Assembly (NCBI GenBank): GCA_963824885.1
Contig: CAWGQN010000001.1
Coordinates: forward strand, 1 to 64,000
Direction: 5' to 3'
DNA length: 64,000 nucleotides
From: CAWGQN01 sp963824885
Lineage (GTDB): Bacteria > Actinomycetota > Actinomycetes > Actinomycetales > Microbacteriaceae
The translations under genes and the position numbers were made by a program. Positions 50,377-59,425 of this stretch are shown piece by piece. The notes under the pieces were generated by a model, which was not told the origin of the DNA, made no database searches, and worked only from the letters and a program-made list of their open reading frames with translations. The first letter of the stretch is position 1, and each line of letters begins with the position of its first letter.

Positions 50377-52149
50377 CTATTCTTCTACTGTTCCGACCAA
50401 CGGAGCAATGCGGCGCCTGTCGGCTCTTTCTACGCCGCGCGGCGTTGCATCTGATCTGATACCGGCCTCTAATCGTGGGTACGCGCCGAGACGATCAAAG
50501 TAGACGCTCGCTACGGCCGGCACCACCAAAGCAATGGCCGGTACTAGTGACCCTGTCGCGACCATCGAGAGGATCCCGACGACCGCGGCGAAGATTAGCT
50601 CGGGACAATTTGACGCCACGGTATTGGCGTGGGTTGGCGTGCGCCTGATCTTGGGAGTCACTGCAAAAACGGCTCTATTCCCCCGAATGATTTTCATGAG
50701 CGCGCGCAGCGTGGTCAGCAAGCACGATCCGTAGAGGACCGATGCGTGAGCAATAAAAGCGACGGCCGACCACGGCCGCCGTGCACGGACTCTTCTCGCC
50801 GCTTCAGGGAGAAGAGGCGAGATTGCACAAATTCCCGTCGCGACGCCGACCCACGCGAACGACCGCCCGCCTCCAAACAAGGTTGGAACGACAAGGTTCG
50901 CCGAGAACGCGAGGATACCGAGAAACGCTCCAACGAGGAAGACTGAGTGCTCCGCGATAACATCGATCTTCTCCCACGTCCGAATTGGGGCGGTGATCAC
51001 GCGACGAAGGTATCGACGCATGAATTCTGTCGTACCCTCAACCACCTTCCGGTACTGCGTCTTGAACGCGCGATAGTCGACGGGGAAGTCTTCCGCGCAG
51101 ATAATATCGGGGGCAAAAGCAATTGAATAGCCGGCCAATCGGGCTTCAATACTAAAACAGAGATCTTCGAGGACGTACTCGGGAAAACCTCCCGACGCCC
51201 GATAGCACTCAACGCTAATCATTGCCCCTCGACCAAGGAACGTCGAAAAGCCGACCGACGAGCGCGCCATTTGGTTGACCGCGAGGTGCGATTCGAGCAT
51301 TGGTGCAAATGAACGAGTGAAAGAGTTCATCCCCGCGTGAGCGCGGTGTCGAGCTTGCACCACACCGATACGGGCATCACTAGCGAAGTAGTCGAGTGCC
51401 CGAGACACAAAGTTCGGGGGCAGAACTCCGTCGCTGTCGACGATAACAAAATGATCGAGCCGCGGGTGCGACGTCAGGAAATGATTGAGGTTGCCGGCCT
51501 TAAATCCGCTTCGATCAACGCGACGGACGACATCTACCGAGTTCGCCGTCGCAAATTCGTCGATTGCGCGCATGACCTCCGTATCAGTTGAGTCATCCAA
51601 AATAACGGGCACGAGTGCGGCGTGCGTTTGGCCAATTGATTGGGCGAGTGCGTGCGGATTGAAGTCGTTCGCCGTGCAATACAAGAGCGCCACCTCACTC
51701 CGCGAATTTCCCGAACCGTGGGGCACTCTCCCGACATGATTTCGACGAAAAAGCGGATAGAACGCGAGCGATGCTAAATACTTCAAGCCGTGAAGCCACA
51801 CGACGCTTACCGCAGCTCCGAAAAGAATCAAGACGATGAACCCCGTGCCGGACTCTTCGGAGCGTACGACATCGAAAACATATGCGCCGACGAGGACAAC
51901 CCACGCGACCACGACGCTGAACCAAAACGCGGGGCCCGTCCAGCGGCGAAAATGGTGATCTTTTCGTAATGATCGAGAGGCCACCACGAATTCGGTCGTC
52001 GACGTGCGGTGGGTCACGTTATCGGCTTCAACCATGTCTTCGATTACAACCAACTCCACGCGTGGAAACGATGCAGCAGAGAGTACTTTGCGGGTATATT
52101 TTGGGCGACCTTTCGTCTCCGGTTCCGCCACACTATCAATACAAGACAC
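50377..52149 (-). CDS. Glycosyltransferase family 2, membrane-bound
   Basis: A 590-residue GT2 protein in the cellulose/hyaluronan synthase-like group. Two helices (about 72-125) precede the catalytic domain with PVILDDSTD, HFVIVDSDGVLPPN (DxD for metal and sugar nucleotide), EYVLEDLCFS (catalytic ED) and KTQYRKVVEG in place of the canonical QxxRW, so processive polymer synthesis is uncertain. Three or four helices follow. Start GTG 52149 is weakly supported; ATG 52035 is possible. It stands alone beside tRNA-Ala and convergent with the metal ATPase gene. Confidence 0.85.
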   Translation of the reverse strand: MSCIDSVAEPETKGRPKYTRKVLSAASFPRVELVVIEDMVEADNVTHRTSTTEFVVASRSLRKDHHFRRWTGPAFWFSVVVAWVVLVGAYVFDVVRSEESGTGFIVLILFGAAVSVVWLHGLKYLASLAFYPLFRRNHVGRVPHGSGNSRSEVALLYCTANDFNPHALAQSIGQTHAALVPVILDDSTDTEVMRAIDEFATANSVDVVRRVDRSGFKAGNLNHFLTSHPRLDHFVIVDSDGVLPPNFVSRALDYFASDARIGVVQARHRAHAGMNSFTRSFAPMLESHLAVNQMARSSVGFSTFLGRGAMISVECYRASGGFPEYVLEDLCFSIEARLAGYSIAFAPDIICAEDFPVDYRAFKTQYRKVVEGTTEFMRRYLRRVITAPIRTWEKIDVIAEHSVFLVGAFLGILAFSANLVVPTLFGGGRSFAWVGVATGICAISPLLPEAARRVRARRPWSAVAFIAHASVLYGSCLLTTLRALMKIIRGNRAVFAVTPKIRRTPTHANTVASNCPELIFAAVVGILSMVATGSLVPAIALVVPAVASVYFDRLGAYPRLEAGIRSDATPRGVERADRRRIAPLVGTVEE

Positions 52150-52201
52150 GTCAATCTTAGAAATATGACCGCACTGACGACGTGAAGCGGGATCCCCCCA
52201 G

Positions 52202-52274
52202 TGGATCTGAGGGGACTCGAACCCCTGACCCCCTGCATGCCATGCAGGTGCGCTACCAGCTGCGCCACAGACCC
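52202..52274 (-). tRNA. tRNA-Ala(GGC)
   Basis: The acceptor GGGTCTG (52274-52268) pairs with CAGATCC (52209-52203), discriminator A at 52202. The anticodon arm CTGCATGGCATGCAG carries GGC, and the T-arm is AGGGG-TTCGAGT-CCCCT. TATAGA (52304-52309, minus strand) about 30 nt upstream is a plausible -10. CCA is not encoded. Confidence 0.95.
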
Positions 52275-52391
52275 TCGCGTTCTCGACCCCCCCACAAACG
52301 CCGTCTATAGGCTACAACACAGCGAGTCGTTCCCACGTCGACGATGGCCTGCAGACGAAAGGCTTTCGGTCCCGTGTTGGATAGCCCACAC

Positions 52392-53483
52392 CTAGAAGAC
52401 CCGCAAGACAACGGCGCCCACGAACAATACAACGACGCCAAGAGCCATTGTGGCAGCAGTGACAGCGAGCATGGTCGGCATGCCGCGCATGGTCCGACTT
52501 GCGGGAGCAAGTACGCCTTGAGAAGAAGTGTTCGTGCTCACAGCGCTGCTTGCCTTGACCGGAATAATCGCGCCGGTGTCGACAATGTCGTCGCTTTGAT
52601 CGAAGAGCCCGTCGATTTCCGCGGAGTCAAATCGATTGGGATGGGCGCCCGTCGTGCCCAAGGATTTCGGCAAGTCAATAGACCCGGTGAGGAGAACATC
52701 GCCGGTTTCCCGCACGGGTCCCGACCGAATCGCCGACGATGCCGGCATTGACGGCAAGATGAGAGCATTGGTCGTCGTCACCGCACCGGTCGTTGCAACG
52801 CTTCGTGAAACGATTTGGTCAAAGGACTCGTGTGGCTCGGCACCGAGCGTATCTGGCGCACGCGGCGTTCCGATCACGGTCGCTCCACGGGCCTCGTCAA
52901 CGAGGCGACCACGATCAACGGCTATTGACTCGCCGTCAACGCGATTTGGAACGATTGTTCTGTCGAAACGTGGCACGGACTCCGTCTGACGAGGTATCGC
53001 GCGCGCGACAGCCTCGACCACGGTCGTCGATGGCGAACTGTCGACGGGTACATCCGAGGCGCCACTTCCCGGTGCAAACACGACTCGACTCGGCGGCACC
53101 GCCGTTTGATCAGACCTCACTCCCGCCGCGGGCTCCTCGCTTACGGGGTTTCCCACGTTCAGGCCGCCGTCGCGCGCCGCGAGCATCGCGCGCAGTTCGC
53201 GCCGCGTGAGAGTTCGATTAAATCGACTATCGCGAGCATCGGCACGTGAAACAACCGCCGGAGATGAAGAAATCACGCCAGCGGGGTTCGATTCAAAAAC
53301 TGCGAGCGGTGACGCAGGCGCGCCGGGCGCGTCGACTACCGCACGAATTTCTTGGGCGGCCTCAGCCTCAATGACGGCGCTGCGGCGCGAGCCCGATTTG
53401 CGCTCACGCTCTAACGACGCTTCTCTCTCATTTTCGCGAGCTTCGCGACGCGTCAGAGGACGCGCGTCTTGCCACAAAGTCAT
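52392..53483 (-). CDS. Conserved hypothetical membrane-anchored protein
   Basis: A 363-residue protein with no enzymatic motif. The N-terminus holds a PLTRREARENEREA element, and a second TLTRRELRAM element lies near residue 90. The middle is rich in Ser, Thr, Val and Pro and probably disordered. The block GDVLLTGSIDLPKSLGTTG and PVKASSAVSTNTSSQGVLAPAS resembles a conserved C-terminal region of hypothetical proteins at this locus in Microbacteriaceae. One membrane helix ends the protein (about 338-362), leaving the bulk cytoplasmic or extracytoplasmic depending on orientation. The ATG overlaps the nadD stop by 4 bp. Confidence 0.8.
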   Translation of the reverse strand: MTLWQDARPLTRREARENEREASLERERKSGSRRSAVIEAEAAQEIRAVVDAPGAPASPLAVFESNPAGVISSSPAVVSRADARDSRFNRTLTRRELRAMLAARDGGLNVGNPVSEEPAAGVRSDQTAVPPSRVVFAPGSGASDVPVDSSPSTTVVEAVARAIPRQTESVPRFDRTIVPNRVDGESIAVDRGRLVDEARGATVIGTPRAPDTLGAEPHESFDQIVSRSVATTGAVTTTNALILPSMPASSAIRSGPVRETGDVLLTGSIDLPKSLGTTGAHPNRFDSAEIDGLFDQSDDIVDTGAIIPVKASSAVSTNTSSQGVLAPASRTMRGMPTMLAVTAATMALGVVVLFVGAVVLRVF

Positions 53484-54082
53484 ACCCAACTCCGATACAG
53501 GTCATGTTTGGAGATGTACTGGACGACGCCGTCAGGAACCAAGTACCACACCGGAAACCCTCGATTGACGCGCTTTCGGCAATCGGTCGACGAAATCGCC
53601 AGCGCCGGAACTTCCAGTAAGCTTACGCCTTCGATCGGCAAATTTGAAATGGTTAGTTCATGACCAGGCCGACTCACAGCTACGAATTGCGCAAGATTCC
53701 ACAGGTTCTCGACGCATTTCCACCCGGCCATTTGCGCGACGGCGTCCGCTCCGGTAATAAAAACAAAATCGGCGTCGGGACGCTCGGCCCGAAGGTCCGT
53801 GAGGGTGTCAATCGTATAGGTTGGCCCCTCTCGATCAATATCAACTCGACTGACGGAGAACTGCGGATTCGACGCAGTTGCGATAACCGCCATGAGATAC
53901 CGGTGTTCTCCGAGAGTAACCGCTCGCTTGTAGGCGGGCTCACCGGTCGGGACAAAAATCACTTCATCGAGCGTAAAATGCCACGCAACCTCGCTCGCAG
54001 CCACCAGATGCCCGTTGTGTATCGGATCGAATGTTCCCCCCATGATGCCGACACGCTTGCGCCCCGGCTCAGTGCTCATCAT
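53480..54082 (-). CDS. nadD: Nicotinate-nucleotide adenylyltransferase
   Basis: Adds AMP to nicotinate mononucleotide in NAD synthesis. The 200-residue protein shows the nucleotidyltransferase motif GIMGGTFDPIHNGHLVAASEVA, the substrate loop VPTGEPAYKR, FITGADAVAQMAGWK and the C-terminal ISSTDCRKRV (I-S-S-T-x-x-R). It starts at the ATG at 54082 or one codon later. It lies just downstream of a small membrane protein gene and upstream of the conserved hypothetical gene. Confidence 0.96.
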   Translation of the reverse strand: MMSTEPGRKRVGIMGGTFDPIHNGHLVAASEVAWHFTLDEVIFVPTGEPAYKRAVTLGEHRYLMAVIATASNPQFSVSRVDIDREGPTYTIDTLTDLRAERPDADFVFITGADAVAQMAGWKCVENLWNLAQFVAVSRPGHELTISNLPIEGVSLLEVPALAISSTDCRKRVNRGFPVWYLVPDGVVQYISKHDLYRSWV

Positions 54083-54091
54083 TCTCGCTCG

Positions 54092-54322
54092 TTATTGCGC
54101 GTGACTGTGCTCGTCGAGGCGGTCATGCGCGTGGGCGTCAACGTTGGTCACCGTCGTACCGCGATGGCGAGTGGCCACGTCACGATACGACCACATCACG
54201 AAGCCCACCACACCGAACAACGCGAGAGTGATAATTCCAAACACGAAGGGCTCAAAGGGCAGCGGGTTCACAACTGCAGATTCGGCGAAAATTCGCGACG
54301 GTCCAACCACTCGGATCTCCAA
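54092..54322 (-). CDS. Small conserved membrane protein
   Basis: A protein of up to 76 residues with one membrane helix (PFVFGIITLALFGVVGFVMW) followed by SYRDVATRHRG and a His-rich tail (VDAHAHDRLDEHSHAQ). Similar short proteins sit next to nadD in Microbacteriaceae. The start is uncertain: TTG at 54322, or GTG at 54271, which begins closer to the helix. The His-rich tail could bind metal, but nothing proves it. Confidence 0.75.
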   Translation of the reverse strand: MEIRVVGPSRIFAESAVVNPLPFEPFVFGIITLALFGVVGFVMWSYRDVATRHRGTTVTNVDAHAHDRLDEHSHAQ

Positions 54323-54358
54323 TTCCCCTAACGAAACGGTGACACAATTCTAGTTGAG

Positions 54359-55960
54359 TCATAACCCTTTCTCGGCGTCATCCTCGTTACGCTCGCCATC
54401 CGTCGTCTCGCTACGCGCGGCAATTTCGCCTCGGCCCTGTGCCGCATCGTCGCTCCGATAATTCTCGCGCCACAGGCCCGCTTCACGCTCGCGCGCCATT
54501 TCGGCCCTCGCCGCCGCTTTCGCATCCATTCGATCAACGTAGCGAACACGCCGCTGTTCTCGAGTTGGTCGTAGTGACTCCTCGAACCGAGAGTCCGCAC
54601 CCCTCGGCGCGGCAATCAGCTCGGTCGTCGAGGCCAGAGTCGGATCCCAATCGAAAACGACACCCTTCCCAGGACCAATGATCACGGTTGACCCGGGACT
54701 CGCACCCGCCTTCACAAGCTCGTCTTCTACCCCGAGTTTTGCGAGTCGGTCAGCAAGAAACCCCACGGCTTCATCGTTTGTAAAATCGGTTTGCGCTATC
54801 CAGCGCTCCGGTTTTGCACCAATTATCCGGTAAACGGCACCGTACGATCCACCTTCAACCCGCACGGAAAAGCCGCTCTCGTCGACCGCCCGAGGCCGAA
54901 TGACCACTCGAGGACGCACGTTTGCCTCGGTTGCTGCGACCCTCCGGTCTCGTTCGACGAGCGAAGCGAGTTCAAACGACAACCCCCGAACGCCCTCGCG
55001 AGTGGTCGCCGAAATCTCGAACACTCGGTAGCCTCGCGATTCGAGCCTGATTCGTGCGTGACCCGCTCGATCTCGCGCCTCGGGCACGTCAATCTTGTTG
55101 AGCACAACGACTTGCTGACGGTCGAGGAGGGGTTTTTGACCAACGGGGACCGAATACGCAGCCAATTCACCCAAGATAATGTCGAGGTCGCTCTCAGGGT
55201 TGCGGTCAGGGTCGTGAGCCGCGCAATCGAGAATGTGCACGAGCGCGGAACATCGCTCGACGTGCCGGAGAAAATCGAGACCGAGGCCCTTCCCCTCGCT
55301 CGCGCCTTCGATGAGTCCCGGCACGTCAGCAACCGTATATTTTACGTCGCCGGCCTGAACCACGCCGAGATGAGGAGAGAGAGTCGTAAACGGATAGTCC
55401 GCAATTTTTGGCCGCGCCGACGACAGAACAGCAATGAGACTTGATTTTCCTGCGGAAGGAAACCCCACGAGGGCCACATCGGCGAGCGTCTTGAGTTCGA
55501 GTTCAATGTCGCCCTCCCAACCCGACGTGCCACGAAGCGCAAAACCCGGGGCCTTGCGCTTCGTGGATGCAAGCGAAGCGTTGCCCAGCCCGCCCTGACC
55601 TCCCGCCGCAATGACAAACCGAACACCGGGTTGAGTCAAGTCGACGAGTTGATTACCGTCGGACGATTTAGCGACCGTACCGAGCGGCACGCGCAACTCG
55701 ATCTCTTCACCGTTTCTCCCGTGTCGATGATCGCCCATTCCCGGTCCGCCGTTTGACGAACGACGATGCGGGTTACGGTGAAAATCAAGGAGTGTTGTCA
55801 CCGTAGGATCCGAAACCAACACGATGCTTCCACCGTGCCCACCATTTCCTCCGTCGGGCCCGCCGAGCGGCTTGAATTTCTCTCGCCGCGCGGAAACGCA
55901 GCCGTTACCACCCGAACCCGCTTGGAGGTGCATGACGACACGGTCAATAAACGTTGCCAT
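54359..55960 (-). CDS. obgE: GTPase Obg
   Basis: A ribosome-assembly and stress GTPase of 533 residues. The N-terminal Obg fold is Gly-rich (GSGGNGCVSARREKFKPLGGPDGGNGGHGGS). The G domain has GFPSAGKSSLI, DVPGLIEGASEGKGLG and VLNKIDV. The C-terminal OCT domain ends near VIIGPGKGVVFDWDPT, and an additional 90-residue charged tail follows, typical of actinobacterial Obg. GAGGAGG precedes the ATG. It follows rpmA in the same direction. Confidence 0.96.
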   Translation of the reverse strand: MATFIDRVVMHLQAGSGGNGCVSARREKFKPLGGPDGGNGGHGGSIVLVSDPTVTTLLDFHRNPHRRSSNGGPGMGDHRHGRNGEEIELRVPLGTVAKSSDGNQLVDLTQPGVRFVIAAGGQGGLGNASLASTKRKAPGFALRGTSGWEGDIELELKTLADVALVGFPSAGKSSLIAVLSSARPKIADYPFTTLSPHLGVVQAGDVKYTVADVPGLIEGASEGKGLGLDFLRHVERCSALVHILDCAAHDPDRNPESDLDIILGELAAYSVPVGQKPLLDRQQVVVLNKIDVPEARDRAGHARIRLESRGYRVFEISATTREGVRGLSFELASLVERDRRVAATEANVRPRVVIRPRAVDESGFSVRVEGGSYGAVYRIIGAKPERWIAQTDFTNDEAVGFLADRLAKLGVEDELVKAGASPGSTVIIGPGKGVVFDWDPTLASTTELIAAPRGADSRFEESLRPTREQRRVRYVDRMDAKAAARAEMAREREAGLWRENYRSDDAAQGRGEIAARSETTDGERNEDDAEKGL

Positions 55961-56045
55961 AGCATCCGCCTCCTCGACTCATCCACAACAAAAAGAGTGG
56001 GGGCGAGCAACAGCTCACCCCCACTTATTAGTATGCCTGGCGGCC

Positions 56046-56306
56046 TCAGCTCGCGGCTACCGCCAAAATATTGATGACCTTGCGGCCCGCCTTGGTGCCA
56101 AACTGGACCGAACCAGATTCGAGGGCGAACAACGTGTCGTCACCCCCGCGACCGACGTTGATACCGGGGTGAAAGTGGGTACCGCGCTGACGCACGATGA
56201 TCTCGCCAGCATTGACGACTTGGCCGCCGAAACGCTTGACGCCGAGGCGCTGAGCGTTGGAATCGCGACCATTGCGACTTGAACTCGCTCCTTTTTTATG
56301 TGCCAT
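56046..56306 (-). CDS. rpmA: 50S ribosomal protein L27
   Basis: An 86-residue L27 starting MAHKKGASSSRNGRDSNAQRLGVKRFGGQ, with RQRGTHFHPGINVGRGGDDTLFA in the centre. The N-terminal tail reaches the peptidyl transferase centre. It lies 33 bp after rplU. Confidence 0.97.
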   Translation of the reverse strand: MAHKKGASSSRNGRDSNAQRLGVKRFGGQVVNAGEIIVRQRGTHFHPGINVGRGGDDTLFALESGSVQFGTKAGRKVINILAVAAS

Positions 56307-56339
56307 TGCCTAATTCCTCACGCGTTTCAAACGACTCGA

Positions 56340-56648
56340 TTACTTAATGCCAGTGACCTTCACGCGAGTGAGTTCCTGACGATGACCCTGCCGTTTTTTA
56401 TATCCCGTCTTGTTCCTGAATTTCTGGATCACAATCTTCGGGCCGCGAAGATTGTCAAGAACCTCTGCAGTCACCGTGACATTTGCCAGGGACCGCGCGT
56501 CGGACAGCACAGAATCGCCATCGACAAACAACACGGGCGACATTTCGATGACCCGGCCTTTGTCGGCCTTGATTCTGTCCATCGTAACAATGGTGCCGAC
56601 TTCTACTTTCTCTTGCCGACCGCCGGCGCGCACAACTGCGTAAACCAC
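56340..56648 (-). CDS. rplU: 50S ribosomal protein L21
   Basis: A 102-residue L21: VVYAVVRAGGRQEKVEVGTIV at the N-terminus, FRNKTGYKKRQGHRQ towards the end. The GTG at 56648 is chosen from the family start; AGGA lies about 9 nt upstream. The frame is open further upstream but that part is 5' UTR. The promoter at 56737-56765 implies an 80-nt leader. Confidence 0.96.
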   Translation of the reverse strand: MVYAVVRAGGRQEKVEVGTIVTMDRIKADKGRVIEMSPVLFVDGDSVLSDARSLANVTVTAEVLDNLRGPKIVIQKFRNKTGYKKRQGHRQELTRVKVTGIK

Positions 56649-56736
56649 TTCAACATTCCTAAATTCTCTGAGGGGAGGCCGAGAGCCTGTAAAACGACGT
56701 ACTTCAGCCGAAAAACTCAGCGCACGCGAAAAATCA

Positions 56737-56765
56737 ACTTTACTTGACCGAGGTGAGGGAATCAA
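56737..56765 (-). promoter_or_regulatory. Promoter of rplU-rpmA
   Basis: TTGATT (56765-56760) and TAAAGT (56742-56737) on the minus strand are exactly 17 nt apart. A small hairpin CGACA-ACG-TGTCG (56770-56782) just upstream may mark the end of rne. Confidence 0.6.
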
Positions 56766-56807
56766 ACACCGACAACGTGTCGTAGAATATCGCCCCCACG
56801 GTCGTTT

Positions 56808-59084
56808 TCATTCAGACTCATCTGCGGAAGCTGTGCCGACCGAGCGCCCGTGAGGGATTTTCGCACCACCCTGTAAGGCCGCCGTTGTCACCCTGCGACT
56901 CCGGCTTCGGCTCGGTTCCTTCGCGCGCGGAAGGCCGTCAAGCACCGAGTCAAGCAATGCATCGGCGGTGCGAGCGTTCGCTCGTCCCTCCGCGCGCGCC
57001 GACTCCGGTGCCTCGTCTTCTTTCGGATTGATGGAATGCGTTGAGATCGTACTGGCCGCAATTTGCGCAAGCGCATTCTTTGCGTCTTCGGTAATGCCGC
57101 GTGTGCTCTTCACGACCGTGTCGGACGTCGATTTCGCCGTGCCGCTCTCAGAACCTTTTGATCCCTTACTTCCTTGCACTGCGCTTTTTCCACGGCGCCG
57201 AGCCGGCGCGTCCGGTTGCTGAGACTGTCGGTGTTTGACAGCGGAATTGTGCCGCACAATGACTCCTCGCCCCGCGCACACGTCACACGGTTCGCTGAAG
57301 GATTCGAGCAAGCCAAGTCCAATCTTCTTGCGGGTCATTTGAACAAGCCCTAGCGACGTCACTTCGGCAACCTGGTGCTTAGTCCGATCTCGACTTAAAC
57401 ACTCGATCAGGCGCCTCAAGACGAGGTCGCGATTCGACTCGAGCACCATATCGATGAAATCCACCACGATTATCCCGCCCATGTCACGTAACCGCATTTG
57501 ACGCACGATTTCTTCGGCAGATTCCAGGTTGTTTTTTGTTACGGTCTCTTCGAGATTGCCTCCCGACCCGACAAACTTGCCCGTGTTAACGTCAATGACA
57601 GTCATTGCTTCGGTTCGATCAATGACGAGGGACCCTCCTGACGGCAACCAGACTTTACGATCCAACGCCTTGTCGATTTGTTCAGAAATGCGGAACGCGT
57701 CGAATGCGTCCGTAGCACCCTCGTATTTTTCTACGCGATCAAGCAAATCGGGCGCGACGTGCGTGAGATAGGTCTCGATCGTGGACCGAACGTCATCTCC
57801 CGAAATCACCATTTTCTGGAAGTCCTCGTTGAAGACATCGCGCACTATCTTGACGACGAGGTTGGGCTCGCTGTGAAGCAATGCGGGAGCGGAAGCCGAC
57901 TCGACTTTCTCGCTGATTGTCGCCCACTGATCGATGAGCCGCGTGACATCCCGCGTCAGTTGCTCTTCGGTTGCCCCCTCAGCCGCCGTGCGCACGATGA
58001 CGCCAACGTCGTCGGAAAGAACGTCTTTGAGAATCGCCTTGAGGCGATTCCTCTCCGTATCCGGAAGTTTCCGGCTTATTCCGTTCATCGAACCGTTAGG
58101 GACATAAACGAGATACCGACCCGGCAGCGAGACCTGGCTCGTCAATCGCGCACCCTTGTGACCAAGAGGATCCTTGGTGACTTGAACAAGGACAGAGTCC
58201 CCGGGCTTGAGCGCTAATTCAATGCGCCGTGGTTGGTTGCCCGTTTCGGCGGCGTCCCAATCGATTTCACCCGAATAGAGAACAGCATTGCGGCCTTTTC
58301 CAATATCGACAAAAGCGGCCTCCATACTCGGGAGCACGTTTTGCACTCGACCCAAATAGACATTGCCAATCAGTGAAACCTCGCGATTCTTTGCAACGTA
58401 GTGCTCGACAAGGACACTGTCTTCAAGGACGCCAATTTGGATGCGATTGTCCGCAGACCTCACAACCATGGTTCGATCAACCGATTCACGGCGAGCCAAG
58501 AACTCCGCTTCCGTGATGACCGTTCGGCGTCGGCCCGCGTCGCGACCGTCCCGTCGCCGTTGCTTTTTCGCTTCGAGCCGCGTCGAGCCGTTTACCCGCT
58601 GCGGTTCGTTGATCATTTTCGTGTCGCGCGCAGTGCGAACCTTCATGACGGTATTTTCCGGATCATCACCCACGCCGCGCTCGCCTGGGCGGCGACGTGC
58701 TCGCCGTTTGACGTTCGTCGCGTTATCGTCGTCCCCCGCGTCATCGACTGGGCGCGCTCGGCCAACCGATGCTGGCAAATCCGGTGCCTTGAACAACAAC
58801 GATGTTGTCGATGCGGTCGTCGATTGTCGAGCGGACTCCGCGTGCTGCCGAAGGGCACCTGTTTCGGAGACCGTGGTTTCGCTGCGGGCTTCCGGTGCGA
58901 CCTCGTGAGAGAGCGCTTGTTTTTGCCTGCCCGGGGAGGTGTTCACGCGCGTGGCTCGCTCCGCGACCGGTTTTTTCTCGGCTCGCCGGACCGCTTTTCT
59001 TGATCCAAAGAGGCGGCCAATCTTCTTTCCGGCACCCCCGGATCGTGGCAAATCCGAATCGTTTTTCGTTGTGTCATCCACCAT
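56808..59084 (-). CDS. rne: Ribonuclease E/G family protein
   Basis: The main mRNA-decay and rRNA-processing endonuclease. The ATG at 59084 (758 residues) is chosen; the frame extends 13 codons upstream. A charged, probably disordered N-terminal 200 residues precede the S1-like domain (SLIGNVYLGRVQNVLPSMEAAFVDIGKGRNAVLYSG). The catalytic DNase I-like domain has DVNTGKFVGSGGNLEETVTKNN and GGIIVVDFIDM with its metal-binding Asps, and the zinc-link is CDVCAGRGV. A disordered C-terminal tail follows. The arrangement with disorder on both sides is actinobacterial. Confidence 0.94.
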   Translation of the reverse strand: MVDDTTKNDSDLPRSGGAGKKIGRLFGSRKAVRRAEKKPVAERATRVNTSPGRQKQALSHEVAPEARSETTVSETGALRQHAESARQSTTASTTSLLFKAPDLPASVGRARPVDDAGDDDNATNVKRRARRRPGERGVGDDPENTVMKVRTARDTKMINEPQRVNGSTRLEAKKQRRRDGRDAGRRRTVITEAEFLARRESVDRTMVVRSADNRIQIGVLEDSVLVEHYVAKNREVSLIGNVYLGRVQNVLPSMEAAFVDIGKGRNAVLYSGEIDWDAAETGNQPRRIELALKPGDSVLVQVTKDPLGHKGARLTSQVSLPGRYLVYVPNGSMNGISRKLPDTERNRLKAILKDVLSDDVGVIVRTAAEGATEEQLTRDVTRLIDQWATISEKVESASAPALLHSEPNLVVKIVRDVFNEDFQKMVISGDDVRSTIETYLTHVAPDLLDRVEKYEGATDAFDAFRISEQIDKALDRKVWLPSGGSLVIDRTEAMTVIDVNTGKFVGSGGNLEETVTKNNLESAEEIVRQMRLRDMGGIIVVDFIDMVLESNRDLVLRRLIECLSRDRTKHQVAEVTSLGLVQMTRKKIGLGLLESFSEPCDVCAGRGVIVRHNSAVKHRQSQQPDAPARRRGKSAVQGSKGSKGSESGTAKSTSDTVVKSTRGITEDAKNALAQIAASTISTHSINPKEDEAPESARAEGRANARTADALLDSVLDGLPRAKEPSRSRSRRVTTAALQGGAKIPHGRSVGTASADESE

Positions 59085-59425
59085 TACTGGCGCGCTCCTC
59101 GACCGACTGGGCAACCGCGCCACCCCGCCAGATTGTCTCGTGTGCGCAATTTCGCCACGCGGAAAAGCGCAAATCTTTCACCCGTGCGACCGGCTTTGTG
59201 GCCCCAATCGCTTACCTTTTCGGAACTGGCTATCCGACACTTCAGTAACGTTCACTTCGGCAGATCGAGTACTCCCAATTTTTAGAATGACAGCAATGCG
59301 CCTCGTGGCCCGGTTTATTGCCCGGTAAGCCTAAATTTAGTGTTGAAGCGGGCGCGGCCCGACCAACGTGCCCATTATCGCACGATTCCCAGAGAGAAGG
59401 ATCGACCAAGTGTAGTATTCGACGA
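59085..59425. other. Intergenic region between rne and the VKOR gene
   Basis: This 341-bp divergent gap should hold the rne promoter and 5' UTR (minus strand) and the VKOR promoter (plus strand). No convincing small gene, tRNA or long hairpin was seen. The only clear element is the TAGTAT hexamer described separately. Confidence 0.6.
59413..59418 (+). promoter_or_regulatory. -10 hexamer of the VKOR gene
   Basis: TAGTAT lies 7 nt before the GTG at 59426, supporting both that start codon and a leaderless mRNA. Confidence 0.45.

Noticed and set aside
52202..52274. Integration site at tRNA-Ala, also considered at tRNA-Asn
   Set aside because: No integrase, no duplicated tRNA end and no shift in composition were seen on either side.
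56770..56782. CGACA-ACG-TGTCG hairpin as rne terminator
   Set aside because: The stem is only 5 bp and lacks a U-run, so it is mentioned with the rplU promoter but not called a terminator.
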